Positions 38,400 through 50,800 of a stretch of 64,000 nucleotides of DNA are shown piece by piece. The stretch is taken from positions 39,544,490 through 39,608,489 of the forward strand of contig NC_092459.1 in the NCBI RefSeq assembly GCF_047495875.1, written 5' to 3'. Under the pieces are notes generated by a model. That model did no database searches. It was not told the DNA's origin and was given only the letters and a program-made list of their open reading frames with translations. Within the stretch, counting starts at the first letter, position 1. Each line of letters starts with the position of its first letter. This stretch comes from Pithys albifrons albifrons (lineage: Eukaryota > Chordata > Aves > Passeriformes > Thamnophilidae). The position numbers and the translations under genes were made by a program.

Positions 38400-38660
38400 C
38401 TAAGCTGCATGAGCATTTCATAATCAACTTGTAAAAACTGGGCCGTGATGCATTAGGAGCTATTAAGCCATCATTTGCAAACACTTTGAAATACCACTGA
38501 GTTCCTTTATGCTTAAAAGAGGAAATAACTGATGTATTTCAGTTTGGTAACATTTGATAAATTCATGCATGGAAAGCCTAAAAGCAGTGCTAATTAATCA
38601 AAATCAAACTAATGGAGCAATCGCATTTGTGAGTCAAGGGGGAAGGGAGATTTTTAATAG
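38400..38660. other. Candidate conserved non-coding element (homeodomain-rich)
   Basis: This block is dense in words typical of deeply conserved enhancers: TGCATGAGCATTTCATAATC, GGGCCGTGATGCATTAGGAG, CTATTAAGCCATCATTTGC, GCTAATTAATCAAAATCAA and ATGGAGCAATCGCATTTGTG. TAATTAAT and TGATTA-like sites are homeodomain cores, TGCATTAG is POU/homeodomain-like, and CpG words survive in CpG-poor surroundings. There is no open frame of note, so it is not exonic. No alignment was made, and the call rests on texture alone. Confidence 0.35.
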
Positions 38661-39772
38661 ACCTCAGGGGAGTCACAGTCCCAACTTCTGCTGAATTTAA
38701 ATGGGAATTTGCTGCCTAGATGCTGTAGGTGTTTCTGAAAACCTCAGCCTAAGCAACTGTGTCTCTTCTCATCCTCATTTAGAAGATGCTGTTGATGAAG
38801 TAACCACTAATATTTAAAGGCATGTATTGTGCATATGCATTTAGCATGCTCTGTGTGCCATATTAACATTAGAAGCAAATGAGTTCCACTGTTCAAATCT
38901 TTCTATATAACATTTATGTGAAAATTCAAAGGAACATTGAACAAAGTCATGGACAATAGTGGGGAGAACCATAAAGAAATCGTTTCCTGTGGAACCTTAA
39001 AAGAATACTTTCATTGGCAATAAATATACATGAACTTAATCTTATAAGGACTATATTTTGTTAAAATGTGCAACTGACACCATTATTGGAAAATATAATT
39101 AGTTCTGAATTAAAACCCCCTTAGTGAATCGGTATCTATTATTTTTGAAATTTCTTCATAAATAGAAGCCATTTAAAAATTTTGTTTTTACAAATATTTA
39201 AGCATGATACCCATTTGGAGCTGCCTTATTAATTTGTATTATTTAAAAATATGCTATGGCAGAATTATTTTTTTAGACAATGTCTACTATGAATACTAAT
39301 TTGTATCAAACATTTTGTTTTACAGCTTAAAAAACCCCACGAAAATATAACACTAAACTGAAAAGTTCATGGCTGCAAGTTTTATGACTGAAAACACAAC
39401 TGATGAGGGTTTTTTTTATTATTTGTGAATGCTCTTGTGGTCCTTGGTGGGACATGTAGGGGTCATGCCAGACCTCTAAAGTGGCAGAACAGTCACATTG
39501 CCCAGGCTACAACTGAGTGAACCCTCTGCATGTGCTCTGCTGCTCATTCAGCAACCCTAGGACACATTGTGAGAGGCACACACTTCTGAAATGTAACTAC
39601 CTGGAGATATGGCAGCAGTTCTAAATTAATTAAAAAATTTGCATCTTGCAAAATCTTTGAAATCAAAAACTTCTGAACTTTTCAGTGATTTTGATAAAAC
39701 AACTGGAATGGGAGGGGAGTGGTGTTTTTCTATTTCCCTTAAAAGTAATTGAAACACTTTACCAAAAGCTCA

Positions 39773-39776
39773 GCTG
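39773..39776. other. Target-site duplication of the solo LTR, left copy
   Basis: GCTG immediately precedes the LTR terminus TGATGCCG and is repeated immediately after the other terminus at 40,357-40,360. Confidence 0.75.
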
Positions 39777-39854
39777 TGATGCCGTGAATGACCCTTCCCC
39801 AAAAACAGGACTTCGAGCCACGTTAGTGTAGGGTAAGATAAAAAGTAAAGGTCC

Positions 39855-39860
39855 TTTAAT
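39855..39860 (-). promoter_or_regulatory. LTR polyadenylation signal (ATTAAA)
   Basis: Read on the minus strand, ATTAAAGG lies about 70 bases downstream of the TATA box and about 80 bases from the LTR 3' end, the expected position for the signal that defines the R/U5 boundary. R would run from roughly 39,900 down to roughly 39,840. Confidence 0.6.
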
Positions 39861-39927
39861 AACACAGGGCCTACAGCCCACAGGAATACAGGATGACATG
39901 CATGTGTCTTAGTTCTTGTTTCTATGG

Positions 39928-39935
39928 CTTTTATA
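39928..39935 (-). promoter_or_regulatory. LTR TATA box (TATAAAAG)
   Basis: A canonical TATAAAAG on the minus strand inside the solo LTR, with transcription expected to start about 25-30 bases downstream (about 39,900). If active, it would promote minus-strand transcripts running toward lower coordinates. Confidence 0.65.
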
Positions 39936-40356
39936 ATAAGATTCTTCCAATCATTGCTTTACACATTTCTCAGTCCAGCCCCAGTCCCACCCCTGGTCCA
40001 ACCCCCTGGAATTGGGTCTGGGGTCATCAGGACCCTCTGTCTTCATCAGCTCTTCTTCCTCAGGCACACAAAGGTCTCTTGGAGCTTATCCAATTCTGGC
40101 TTTTGGGTCACTCTGACCTATGTTTATGTTTCATTCTGTAGGCCTTCTGATATCCTTCAGCTCTTTACCTTGGAAAGGAGTCTAAACAAGATTAATTAAC
40201 TAAAGGAATTTGAGCTCCCTGTTCTGGGACAGGGGTAGAGATAGAAAGGCATTAAACTTAGACTGTTAGAAATATTAACCCTCTAAAAATCTACAACTAC
40301 TGTGTTCCTAAAATCTACAAAATGTAAAAATCAGAACAAAAACCCTTTCGGCATCA

Positions 40357-40360
40357 GCTG
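40357..40360. other. Target-site duplication of the solo LTR, right copy
   Basis: GCTG directly after the CGGCATCA terminus, identical to 39,773-39,776. A shared A could extend the duplication to five bases, because the element's last base is also A and the left flank is AGCTG. Confidence 0.75.
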
Positions 40361-43300
40361 AATACTCGTTTTGCAGCATGTCCTATGAAGTGCCTCATCC
40401 TTGATTTCAGACAACCATCATACTCTGATACAATGCAGCATTTTATTGTGCAGAGGACTGTCAAAACTTAGTAGACCAAATTTTATGTAGTTATTTTTTT
40501 TTAATTTTGCATAGGCCAGATTTGCTCAATAGATAAATAGAAATGATCAAACATAGTGAACAGCACCTGAGCAGAAACACATAATTTCAGATTCATGACC
40601 TCATGGTGAATATATTCCATGGATAGGTACCTAAAATGAGAGAAGGTTTTGGATGTCAAGGGCCATATGAATTTGCTAGGTATCTTCTCTAATTCAAGTT
40701 CCTATCAAAGGCATGCAGGAGTCACTCATTTCAGATAATATGTATTGTAGTAAGTTGTTCTTAGGTTGTCTTTAAAACTCATATTTTAAAACTTCAAGTG
40801 GTCCACTTTTGAAAGACAGGAGAAATTTTACAGAGGTCAAGACAGGCTAAGATGTTGATAAGTAAAGCTGATTTTAATGAATTAACACACATTGGGCTTC
40901 CTTACTTACCATTTTGAAGATGTTCAGAATGTGACAAACACCAGGATAATCACATAGTTTATTTCCAGAACGCTTGTCTTTAATTGTCCTCTATGAATAG
41001 ACCACATTAATTTTTATTTTCTTTTTAGTCAGTAGCTTCCAGTAGACCTTTAGAAATACTTTTCTAAGCTATTATGCATGTGTACTAAAAGTATGTTAAT
41101 ATAATATTGATTGTTTGTCAGGACATGGAATATGACAAGCTTTCCTCCGTATTTTAAGTTTTACATACACCCACTACAGTCTAAAACTAAAGGTTACACA
41201 AAAGAGCTTGCCAAAACTTTCAAAATGTACACAAAAGCTGGAAGGTTGCTTGTTTTGGATGAAAGATATTAGCTAACAGGTTTTTAAGACATTTGAAACT
41301 AATTTTTGAGAGCTGTAGGTGGTGTTCTTTTTGGATATCACAGAGCAAACAAGAAATGTGCTGAATCACGTGCATAATATGTCCCAAAGTTACACATGTA
41401 CTACATTGTTATGCCTGATGTTATGAAAATTTGTCTCTGAATCTCTGAACATTTGTGTTTGAAAATCTGAGTCCTGATAAATAAATTGTTCTAATTCGAA
41501 TACCAACTGTAGCTTTTCTCAGGCTGGGTTGTAAACAAGTGTTTGTTAGTCAACTGTACTGTATCTACAATTCTTTTTAGGTATACTAAGCAAGGGAACT
41601 TGGGATTGTTCACAAAATCAACTGTTAAAAAAAAATTGACTTTTAAAATATTAAAAAAAATATCCACGCTAACAGCATTCTCGCCAGCTAATTTTGTTTT
41701 GGATGTAGGCCTCTACAGGCCCTCATAAAATCAATGACTATTAAGTATGTAAATAGCTAAATACAAATACAAAGAAGAACTGTCCATTCCCAGCACTCCC
41801 CTGCTTCAAGTAATTTCCAGATCCAGGATCCAGAGCTGTATTTCTATCTAACTTACCACGGATAGGAACCATCCATGTATAACATAAAGACAGTAAGACA
41901 AGACAAAACCTATAGTTTTAGAAATTGTTCTCTCAGCTTTCTCACTTCTGTTCAATGTCAGAAGAAACTCAGCTGAAATGTAAAAAGCTTATGACACTTG
42001 AACAACAGGGGAGAGAAAGGCTGGGAGGGGGTGAATCAAGACTGAATGCTACAGTATCACTCTGCTAGTTAATGTTCAATAAAACTTTCACAAACCACCA
42101 CAAATCACTCTACACATTTCATCATTTGAAGCCTTTTTATTTCATGTTTTCTGAGCCCCTGAAGAGTCATTTTAATTCCTTTCTTGTGACATTTTCCTTT
42201 GAGACCCAGAAGCAGGAGAGTAAACTTGAAACCCTATAAGAAAAAAGCATGTTTATATTCTTGGTTTTTAGAGGAAAGTGGATTAAAAAACTAAAAAAAA
42301 ACCCCCATCCTAAAATAAAAAAACATATAAACAGAATTCTATTTGTAGAAGTTGCAAGTGGTGAAGATACCTTCCTAAACTTGAGCTACTAATTTATTTT
42401 CTTTTCTTTGCTGTGAGTATAACTTTTCAGACCTTGAGAGCACTACCTGTGAAAGCCAAGCACCTGAATTTTAGAGATCTCTAGGTACCTTTTTGTAGAT
42501 ATGTATCTTAGAAAAATCTTAGTGTATTTTCATAATTAGTTCTTCTCTTCCTATCCTTTCCCTTCCACATTGGACAGTGGAATAATCAGTGATTGCCAGA
42601 CTGCAATATTAACGGCTCTGACAAACACTGAGCATTCCTTTGCCATGAAAATAAAACTTCTATGAAGTCATGTGCTTTTATGTTTTGGGGTTGTTTTATT
42701 TTGTGGCATCTTTTCGTAACTGAATTTTCTAGTTGAAAAATCAAAATATTTTATTTGAAAGGTCAGACCCTAAAATGTGCAGTTCCAATCTGTTGAATAG
42801 CACTTAATTGGTGATTTCCCATACTGTTTCTTTGTGATATGTCAGCTGTATGGCAGACTACTGCTATTGTGGTGGGTAAAGGTCTCTGCCTGATTAAATC
42901 ACCGACAAAAATATACTTTTTTTTTTGGTTAAGCAAGTTTAGGGACACCATGTAACTTGAACTATTGAAGCAATGTGCAGTTTGGGTACTCAGTACAGAA
43001 AATTGGAGACTCAGTAAAAAGATATAGGCAAGAGGTATCATTAATAAAAATATAATAATCTCTGAACTTTAAGCAAATCTTTTTACACTGGTCAAATCCA
43101 TCAAAATGAAGTATTCTAATGTAACAAATTGCAAACCCTTTTTCTGTTGATGATAAAACCCCAAAATATATATTTGATTTTGACATTTTAATATCATAAT
43201 ATTTAAATTTCAAAATCTCAATATGAAATCAGAACCCCAGAAATGATGACATTTCCTGAAGGCAAGAAAAAATGTAGATCTCAATTAGTATCATCCTAAC

Positions 43301-44639
43301 TGTTTAAATTTGCAAAGGATGCAATTATTCCTTGTACATTAATGGGTTTGCCATTTTTGCCTAAATATTCATTCTTTTAAACTCTATATATAAAGATAGC
43401 TAAAAGGGGCTACATAGGCAAGTCATGCAATCCCTCAATATGTTAATAACTATTTCTTTGGCTTTCATTTGGTCATATGGAAGTGTGTTATGATACAGCA
43501 TGCTGGTTTAAAACAGGAATCGAACCTGTCATTTGAACTGTCTGAAGTGCTGTGGTGAGGTTCTTTGTGCTGTTTTATAGGTAACTTGTGTCTCCCATGC
43601 ACAAAAGAGCTTTCTTTTTCATTGAAGTATTATTTTAGATCTCACCACACACTCCTAGCATATATGTAATTAATTCAGTAAGTATCTGCTTATAGAGGGG
43701 GTGAAGAATCTGGCCCAAAATAGGTAATTTTATCACTCTTAATTGAAAGTTTCAGATATGTATTTGACTTTGTTCCTCCCATTATTGCTAAAAATTAAGT
43801 TCCCAACCTGGAAGACACAGACTCAGAAAAATAAGAAACCTAATATTTCCCTAGTTGGAAGATTTGTGTGTAGAACTGGAAGAGGTTCAATCTGAGTTTC
43901 TCTTACCATGCAGATTGAAAACCTCTAAAAACAAGCTCCTCTCAGAACAGTCGAGTACCAGACATAGACCAGGTTTGGCTCTCACTTCCACTCCCAACAC
44001 TAGAAAGAAGGCAGCTAGGCAGCTGCAGGTCCATGGGCTGTGCAGGAGGGACTGGAAGAACACATGAAGCTTTAAGAAAAATCAGATGATGCAAGTCATG
44101 AAGGAACTTCCATGCAGAAACACAAAATCAGGTGATGGATTTTTAAACTGAATGCTCCCGTGTGAAGCATCCTATACTCTTGCTTGCTTTCTGTTTATTT
44201 TGCCTTACAGACCCTGCCTAACCTGTAGACAGACAGTTGGGACACACTCAGAAGTGAATGCTCTTAACTGTAAGTTTATCACCAGCATGTTTTAAAATAG
44301 AAAATTAACTCTTTCCACCTTCCAGAGGAGAGAATATATGTCTTTAACTCAATGGGAAAGCTCAAATTACCATCCAGCCTTGAAAAAGGAGAGGAATCAC
44401 ACCTCAGACACAGCTCAGCTGTCTGGATGCTCTTGGCAATAGGTGCCCTTACATTTACATACCTGTTGCTGTGAATCCCATGAGATTAGAATAACTGATT
44501 TGATTAGGCTGATTTAGCCAGAGTATCCTTCACATACTTCATAATGAGAAAGTCAAATTCACTGTTCTATGGGACCAAGGAAAGAGACAAGGTATTACTC
44601 AAAAAGTTTTCAGGGACTGAACTAAAATGTACAAAAAGT
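40361..44639. other. AT-rich non-coding stretch, nothing recognised
   Basis: No gene. A tRNA-T-arm-like hairpin (ACAGG / CCTGT stem with a TTCGATT loop on the minus strand) occurs at 43,513-43,529, but no acceptor, D or anticodon arm fits around it. Small frames are motif-free. Confidence 0.5.
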
Positions 44640-44770
44640 TCCAGAATCTCTACCACCAAATGCTTAGGCAAGGACTGTCTAGGATGGTTTAGTCATAAAA
44701 TACTATGTTAGAAGAATCATATGACCTCTAAAGATCTCTTCTCACTTCCCCCTATGTTTCTTTAGGTTCC
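44640..44770 (+). mobile_element. Strongly degraded CR1 3' tail
   Basis: The stretch around ATATGACCTCTAAAGATCTC (about 44,719-44,738), followed by TTCTCACTTCCCCCTATG, resembles the CR1 3' core (GATGACCTCTAAAGGTCxCTTCCAACCCxTATG) with several substitutions and a small insertion. Upstream CTAGGATGGTTTAGTCATAA is also compatible with an old CR1 tail. Orientation is plus. It is older than the other CR1 copies here. The octamer repeat is gone and the left end cannot be set. Confidence 0.5.
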
Positions 44771-47700
44771 TACACTGGACATGTGAATACCACATACATT
44801 ATACCTCTTGCCACATGAGTTCAGGGCATTTCTTTACAATGCAGTGTGGGGTATCTCAGTAAGGATAATTAACCCAGACAAACTACTGTACAAATTTGCA
44901 TATACAGCTTCCAGAACTGTTGTTATGCTTTTTCTGAGATTCTCGTGTGACATTCATTTTCCTCTGCACATTATATTTTCTTACTATTTAAACTTCCATC
45001 GGGTTGCCAGAACATAATTAGTTTCTCTACCCTTTCCAGTTCCCTTCTATACATTACAATCTAATTTTGATCCATTGACTCTAAGGGATTATTAATAAGC
45101 ATAATTCATACTTAAAGGACTTACGAAAAAGTTAAAAAGCAGAGGAGTTATGTTAAAGATTCTAACTAGTTGAAATATTTTTTACACCTTATTTTAACTT
45201 ATTGACTGATATTTATCATACACATAAACTCCTTTACATATATTTTTAGGTGTGAGAAACAAAATAAAAAAAGACAAAATACAAAAAGTCGAAATAGTTA
45301 TCTTCTTTTCATTTTGGCCTTTGTTAAAAAAAAAGAAAGGAAAAAACCTTACAGTGCTGCTTATTTTCATGAACAATGCTATTTATTTTGTGCTTTGTAG
45401 TTCAAGCTGAAGGTAAGTTGATTTACATAAATTGATAGCATGTGTATGTGTATATACACTTTATATAAACATTTTCAAGCAAGCAGTTACATTTATCTGT
45501 TAATTGGGAACTGACTGAGGTTACATACAGTGTGTAAGTTTAAAATTACGGTATGAAAAAGCAGCTAGAGTCATGTTCTCATTCAAAAAACATTCCCCTC
45601 TTCTGCATGAATATTTCTGTGCATTTTTAGTTTTTTGGATAAGTGTCACTGTTATAATCTTTTAATTAATATTGTACTGTAGAGTAAAGGCATGAATGGA
45701 TGCTACTGGCTGTTATTGCCATAGTGCCCAGAAGGATGCTACTGTTTTGCCAAAAATGTTCTGTCACTAATGTGAGGCCTGTTGACAGACTGTTGTTTAT
45801 ATGTGTCAACATGATGCCAAGTCGATTGTTTCACTACAGGAATTCTGGCTTGGCCCCAGTGGCTGTCTGAGGCTTTGTAGACAAAAAAAGATACTTTTAT
45901 AGTGGCAGTGAAGGGGAACAGCTTTTTGGACTTTTATCTTGATCTCATAGTAACTATTGTCTTACATAGATACTAAGTGGATTAATAATCAGGAAATTTT
46001 GCATACAATTTGGTACATCATATTTTATACTTTCTGGACAGAGGAAGAAATTTAAATTTAAGTGGAGCTGTTAAGTGAGTCTAATCTAATTATTGTACTA
46101 GATGTTTAATCATATTAGTCAGAACCAAGCATAAAACACTGTAACATGTTTGGAAGTGTATTTTAGTGCAAAAAGTACCATTTTTAAAAACTGTTTGCTA
46201 TTTACTGAGAATAAGTAAGTAGATTCAGTGTGGGTGGAGAACTGCACTGCAAATTTCTTAATACAGACCTCGCCTTCTGGGGTCGCTGGATTCCATGCTC
46301 AGACTCTGTTTTACACCTCTCTTTGTGTAGCACGCAGCAATTAAGAAGCTTCAGTGGTGTAGAAAGAGGAAGCTGATCCTTTCCATTTCCCCCAAACAAT
46401 TGATGTATTTTTAATAACTCCGTTTGTCTGCTTCAGAGGAGGATAACTGATTATTGCTCAGTTTGAAAGCTGAATATTTATGTAAATATGTTAATTTAAT
46501 GGGAGAAATCTTATCTACTATTTAGAAAAGGTCATCTAAAGAGCAATCTTTACTATTTCCATCTTGATTCCTTCTCTTTGGGTTGCTATTTCAATTTCTC
46601 TCAAAATAGCATTACTACTGGAAAAGTATCTTTTTAATTTCTTACCCAAACCAGTGGGATGTTTGTTACAAGTAGGTTGCCAACTGTCACTTTTGGGCAG
46701 AATCCTTAAATACATGGTCCTGTCGTGTAGTCAGAAAAATGTCTCCAAATCTCACACAAAAATGCCAGAAAAATCCATCACAAGGATGTAGAAATTGTGT
46801 GAAAAATACCTCCAGCTTTTGATCACTCTGCCCAAGGCTCACCACATGGTATCCCAAATATTCTTCGGAGATGCAAATTTGGCAGACCTGGTGCTATAAG
46901 TCAGTGTTAATAATGAGAGTTCTGTGACTCAGAAATGTGATCAATCATATTTAGGTGTATCCCAGGCTGAACTATGCTACTGAAGAAAAGACTGACAGCA
47001 TGAAGGAACAAGTCTTTCAAGGTGGGCCTCAAACGATGATATCAGGACTCCTATTACTCATAACAAATTGTTAGTGCCAGACCTGTATTTCTGCTCGTAA
47101 AGGTCAGACTTTGAAAAGTATTCTTCTGATATAATATATTTCCTTTTTAACCTGCAGACACAGTTCAACTATCTTGGTCTTATGCTCTCAGTCTTCAGGG
47201 AGTAAAATCTTTTCTTCTTTAAATCCAGTAAGCTTGGCATGTGCGCATCTTTTCTACCATGTGCAAGAGGGATTTCTTAGAACCTTCTGCTACTCAGGCA
47301 AGTAACAAATCTTGTAGATGTTTCACTAGCCACTGGATCGTCTTCTGCTTGCTGCCCCTGAAACCTCCTGCTACAATGGACAAAAGAAACTGAAAACGTA
47401 CTGCAAAGTATTGCTATGAAAATCAAAGAAATCCAAAGCTGAAGATCTTATCTAAAACACTTCAGGGATCTGGTAGTTTTGGAATGAGCATATTTCTGTT
47501 TTTCAGCATCATATTTTGAGGCAGAAGGGATTTATCTGCCTTCAATGAACCAAGATTCAAGAATAAGATGAGAGATTTAGTGATAAATCATTACATAATA
47601 AAAGCAGACTGGCTGGCTTTGCCTTTCATCCTCTTGAAATTTTGACCACAAATATTTTGGTTGCACCTATTTAAAACAGTGAGGATGGCAATGTATTTTT

Positions 47701-47840
47701 CTTAGTATAGGTTGATTAATACTCTTTTCTTAAACACTTTCTTAAAAAACCCCTAAAATTCCTTTTTCCTTTATTTAGATTTTTAAAAACCCTGAGCTTT
47801 GTTTTAAGGCATTAAGAAGGCTCTGAGAAAATGAGTCTCT

Positions 47841-47879
47841 CCTTTTCCTTTTTTTCTTTCTTTCTTTTTTTTTTTTTTT
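47841..47879. repeat. CTTT / poly-T tract
   Basis: CCTTTTCC followed by CTTTC units and a run of about 15 T. A pyrimidine microsatellite. Confidence 0.85.
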
Positions 47880-50800
47880 AACTGAAATTGTGGTTGTGGA
47901 ATTCTAAATTATGTATCTGGTAGAGTGTATGTAGTGAGAAAAGAGCAAATGCCAAATGAAGCCAATGACAGTTTTAAAATTCATGAAAAATCCAAGCTAA
48001 AATGAGAAGCATGAACACTATAAATCATTACTTCTTTGCCTCACAGCCAGCTAATTCAAGAATCTGTACCAGTTTTATTTTGCCAGTTGTGTAATCTCAC
48101 ACAGCCATTGAGCTTTTGGGAATTCAGCTAGCTGGTGCAGAGTTCGGTTCTGGTCCACTCCAACTGAACACAGAACATTCTTCTAAGAGGTAAGGTATAA
48201 AAAGATTTTTTTTTTTTTAGGTCACTCCTGCATTAGTGTGGAAGAGTGCACTTGCTAGTCTGCACACACTGAAACTGGTCAATCTTCTCTTGGCTTGCCC
48301 CGTGAGACGGGGATGTGGTGGTCTCACAGGAACTGGAGTTTTGTCATCTCATTTCCAAATGCATTGAAGGTAGATCAGATGGGGATTTTAGCCTCTTTAG
48401 GGGATGAAAATATATGGATATCACATATCACCAGGTTTTTCTTCTCACCGTGACAATGTGACTTTTGCAGATAGCCTGCTGTTCCTAACACATCTCAAAG
48501 AGGAGGTGTTTCAGTCTTCAGAGTGAGAAAGAGTTGCCTTTGACTCATCACTGGCTTTTGACAGTTTTGCTGAACTAGGGCCAATAGTTCCTTATTTTCT
48601 ACTTGCTTAAAATCACAACACATCAAGTTGCATTTGTGTGAATAACATGCTTTGGAATGCTTATTAGCAACAACTAAAATTTAATGGTGTAGTTAATTTA
48701 GTTAATGTTTAAAGTTATTTACCAATCAAAGGATTTCTCTCTGAACCTATACCAAGCAGTTCTGCTTTGTGAGGTAATTTTAGACTATTTATAGTTATTA
48801 CTGTTTATGTTATTTTTGTGCTAGACATCACATAGATTTAAATAGGCACACAGTGCCCAGATATCATACCATCTAGGTAATCAGTCTTTCAAGGATTTCT
48901 TATTTAGTCAGACCCCTTAGTCCAAGTGTAGATGTTTAGCACATTAAGAAATAGCTTTTCTCAGACCACATGTTTGGCTCGATATTTTGAGATACATTTC
49001 ACACTGAGATTGCAATCTTTATCTTGAGCAAATGGAGATCTAATTAAAAATACATTAACTTGTCTTTCAGCTAGCCTAGTTTAACTGATTTCGGAAAGTC
49101 AACAGCTTTTCAGTTTCATATATCATAATGGTGGTCTATTACCCTTGATTCATGCAGCTTCCACAGAAATTAATAGGAATTGCTTATACTGAAGAAATTA
49201 ATTCATATCTCTCTTCTGTGCTAGCATGATTTTATGAAAATGGAGCAGCTGAAATTAGTGAAATGCTGCAATTCTTACATTTTTTTTCTGATTTGATTTA
49301 GACATTGCGTTGAAGATTTTTTTATAATTCCCATAGAATTATTTTATGTCTCCCATTTCTTTCAGATGACTAAAACGGGAACTAAAGTAGGCAATTTGCA
49401 TTTTCTGCAAGTTTTTAAAGGCCCAGGTAGCAGCTCCTTGTCTCAGTTCCCCATGGGAAGGACCCACAGATACAAGTCACTTCACTTAAACTGAGTGGAG
49501 TGGATGCACAACATGAGGTGGTTATGTAAATACCTCTTCCACTGCAATCTGGTCATGACTACAGACTGTTCTCTAGCTTCTCTTGTTAAGAGAAGAATGC
49601 TCTAATATAAAGATGATTGAGCTGTCATTTACTCCTCAGTCTGTCCTGGCACTAAGATGACACCTATCTAAAGTAAATAACCTGGAAGACCATTTGTGGG
49701 TGAAATAAATCAGAGAATGTAGGAGGCCCAGTCATGCTCAGATCCACATCTGAAATTCTTTAAAGATACTTTACATGCACAGTGCTGACCTGCATTATGC
49801 ATTGAGTTGGTACCTTTCTTTACTGGACATTTTCCAGTATTTATTATTTTCTCACTTTTTTGTTTGTTTTGGTTATCAGAGTAGAAGTATTCCTAGGAAG
49901 TTCTATGATTGATGGAAGTCTAATATTTTCTGTGGTGTAATTCCTAGGTGTAATTCTGGAGGTAGATCCATACTCTGAGAAATCAGGAAATACTTGTGTA
50001 GCTTAGCATTTAAGTGCTGTTAGGAACAGCAAAAATTTTCTTACATGCATTTCATAAAGGAAATATGCTTCACCCCAGAACACATCTTGGCAAATAAATA
50101 TTTCTTTGCAGTAGTTCCTACAGCTGCACATGCTGCCATTTTACTAATAACAATATTGACCTCAGAGCTTAGCTGGCAAATGAGCTAATAGTGCAGAAAT
50201 TAAAATGGGAAACATCCAGTTCTTAAGCAGGTATACATAAGGATTCTTTAGGTTCTTTAAAAATATTTGATCAAATTTCTCAGGCACTGTTGGGGCTGTT
50301 CTTAAGGTTCCCTCACCTATTTTTCATCTGCAATTACTGCTGTAATTGTGTTTAAGTGGATTGTAGGGTTCTTTGGTTTACAGAGTAGAAGGGGCCAACA
50401 GCTGTTTTTCCTATTACATTCATAATTCACTTTAAAAGCTACTTAAAATGCATTTATTTGTCTACTAAAATAGTTTTTAAAATCTACCATTTGTTCCTTC
50501 AGAAACATTTCTAGGATCTAATATAAATTCTCACTAGCTTTTGTTGTGTTTTCCTCTACTAAAAAATAATTTGTGCAGTGGTTACACATGGCTTTTGCTC
50601 ATTTATTCTAAATCAAACATGTATTTGATTAATTTTACCCATAGGTAGGGGCATACTTTGATTTTATTTAATAAGTATTATCAGTATCTGGCATTTAAAA
50701 GTTTGATTGTATTTAGATGCCAAATTACAGTGAAGTGTTAAACAGGAGGAAGTTAAACGCATGCATTCAATAGAATCAATCACCTATTTTAAGCAGAATC

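Larger units (their letters stand above)
39777..40356 (-). mobile_element. Solo LTR of an endogenous retrovirus (class I-like)
   Basis: A 580-base element bounded by perfect 8-bp inverted termini, TGATGCCG on the left and CGGCATCA on the right (retroviral TG...CA ends). It is flanked by a 4-bp direct duplication, GCTG. A four-base duplication is typical of gammaretrovirus-like (class I) integrases, so I lean to that class. Orientation is minus: read that way there is a TATAAAAG box (39,928-39,935), an ATTAAA polyadenylation signal about 70 bases further on (39,855-39,860), and about 60-70 bases of U5 before the CA end. The U3 part is roughly 420 bases and includes a G-rich promoter-proximal stretch (plus-strand C-rich 39,980-40,010). 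No gag, pol or env sequence adjoins it, so the provirus was reduced by LTR-LTR recombination. The two + strand frames inside it (39,893-40,199) are not genes. Confidence 0.85.

Noticed and set aside
39893..40199. Two + strand frames of 82 and 91 codons
   Set aside because: They lie antisense inside the solo LTR and are by-products of its G-rich promoter-proximal sequence.
43513..43529. tRNA T-arm-like hairpin (ACAGG stem, TTCGATT loop, minus strand)
   Set aside because: No D arm, anticodon arm or matching acceptor stem can be drawn in the surrounding bases, so it is neither a tRNA nor a recognisable tRNA-derived SINE head.
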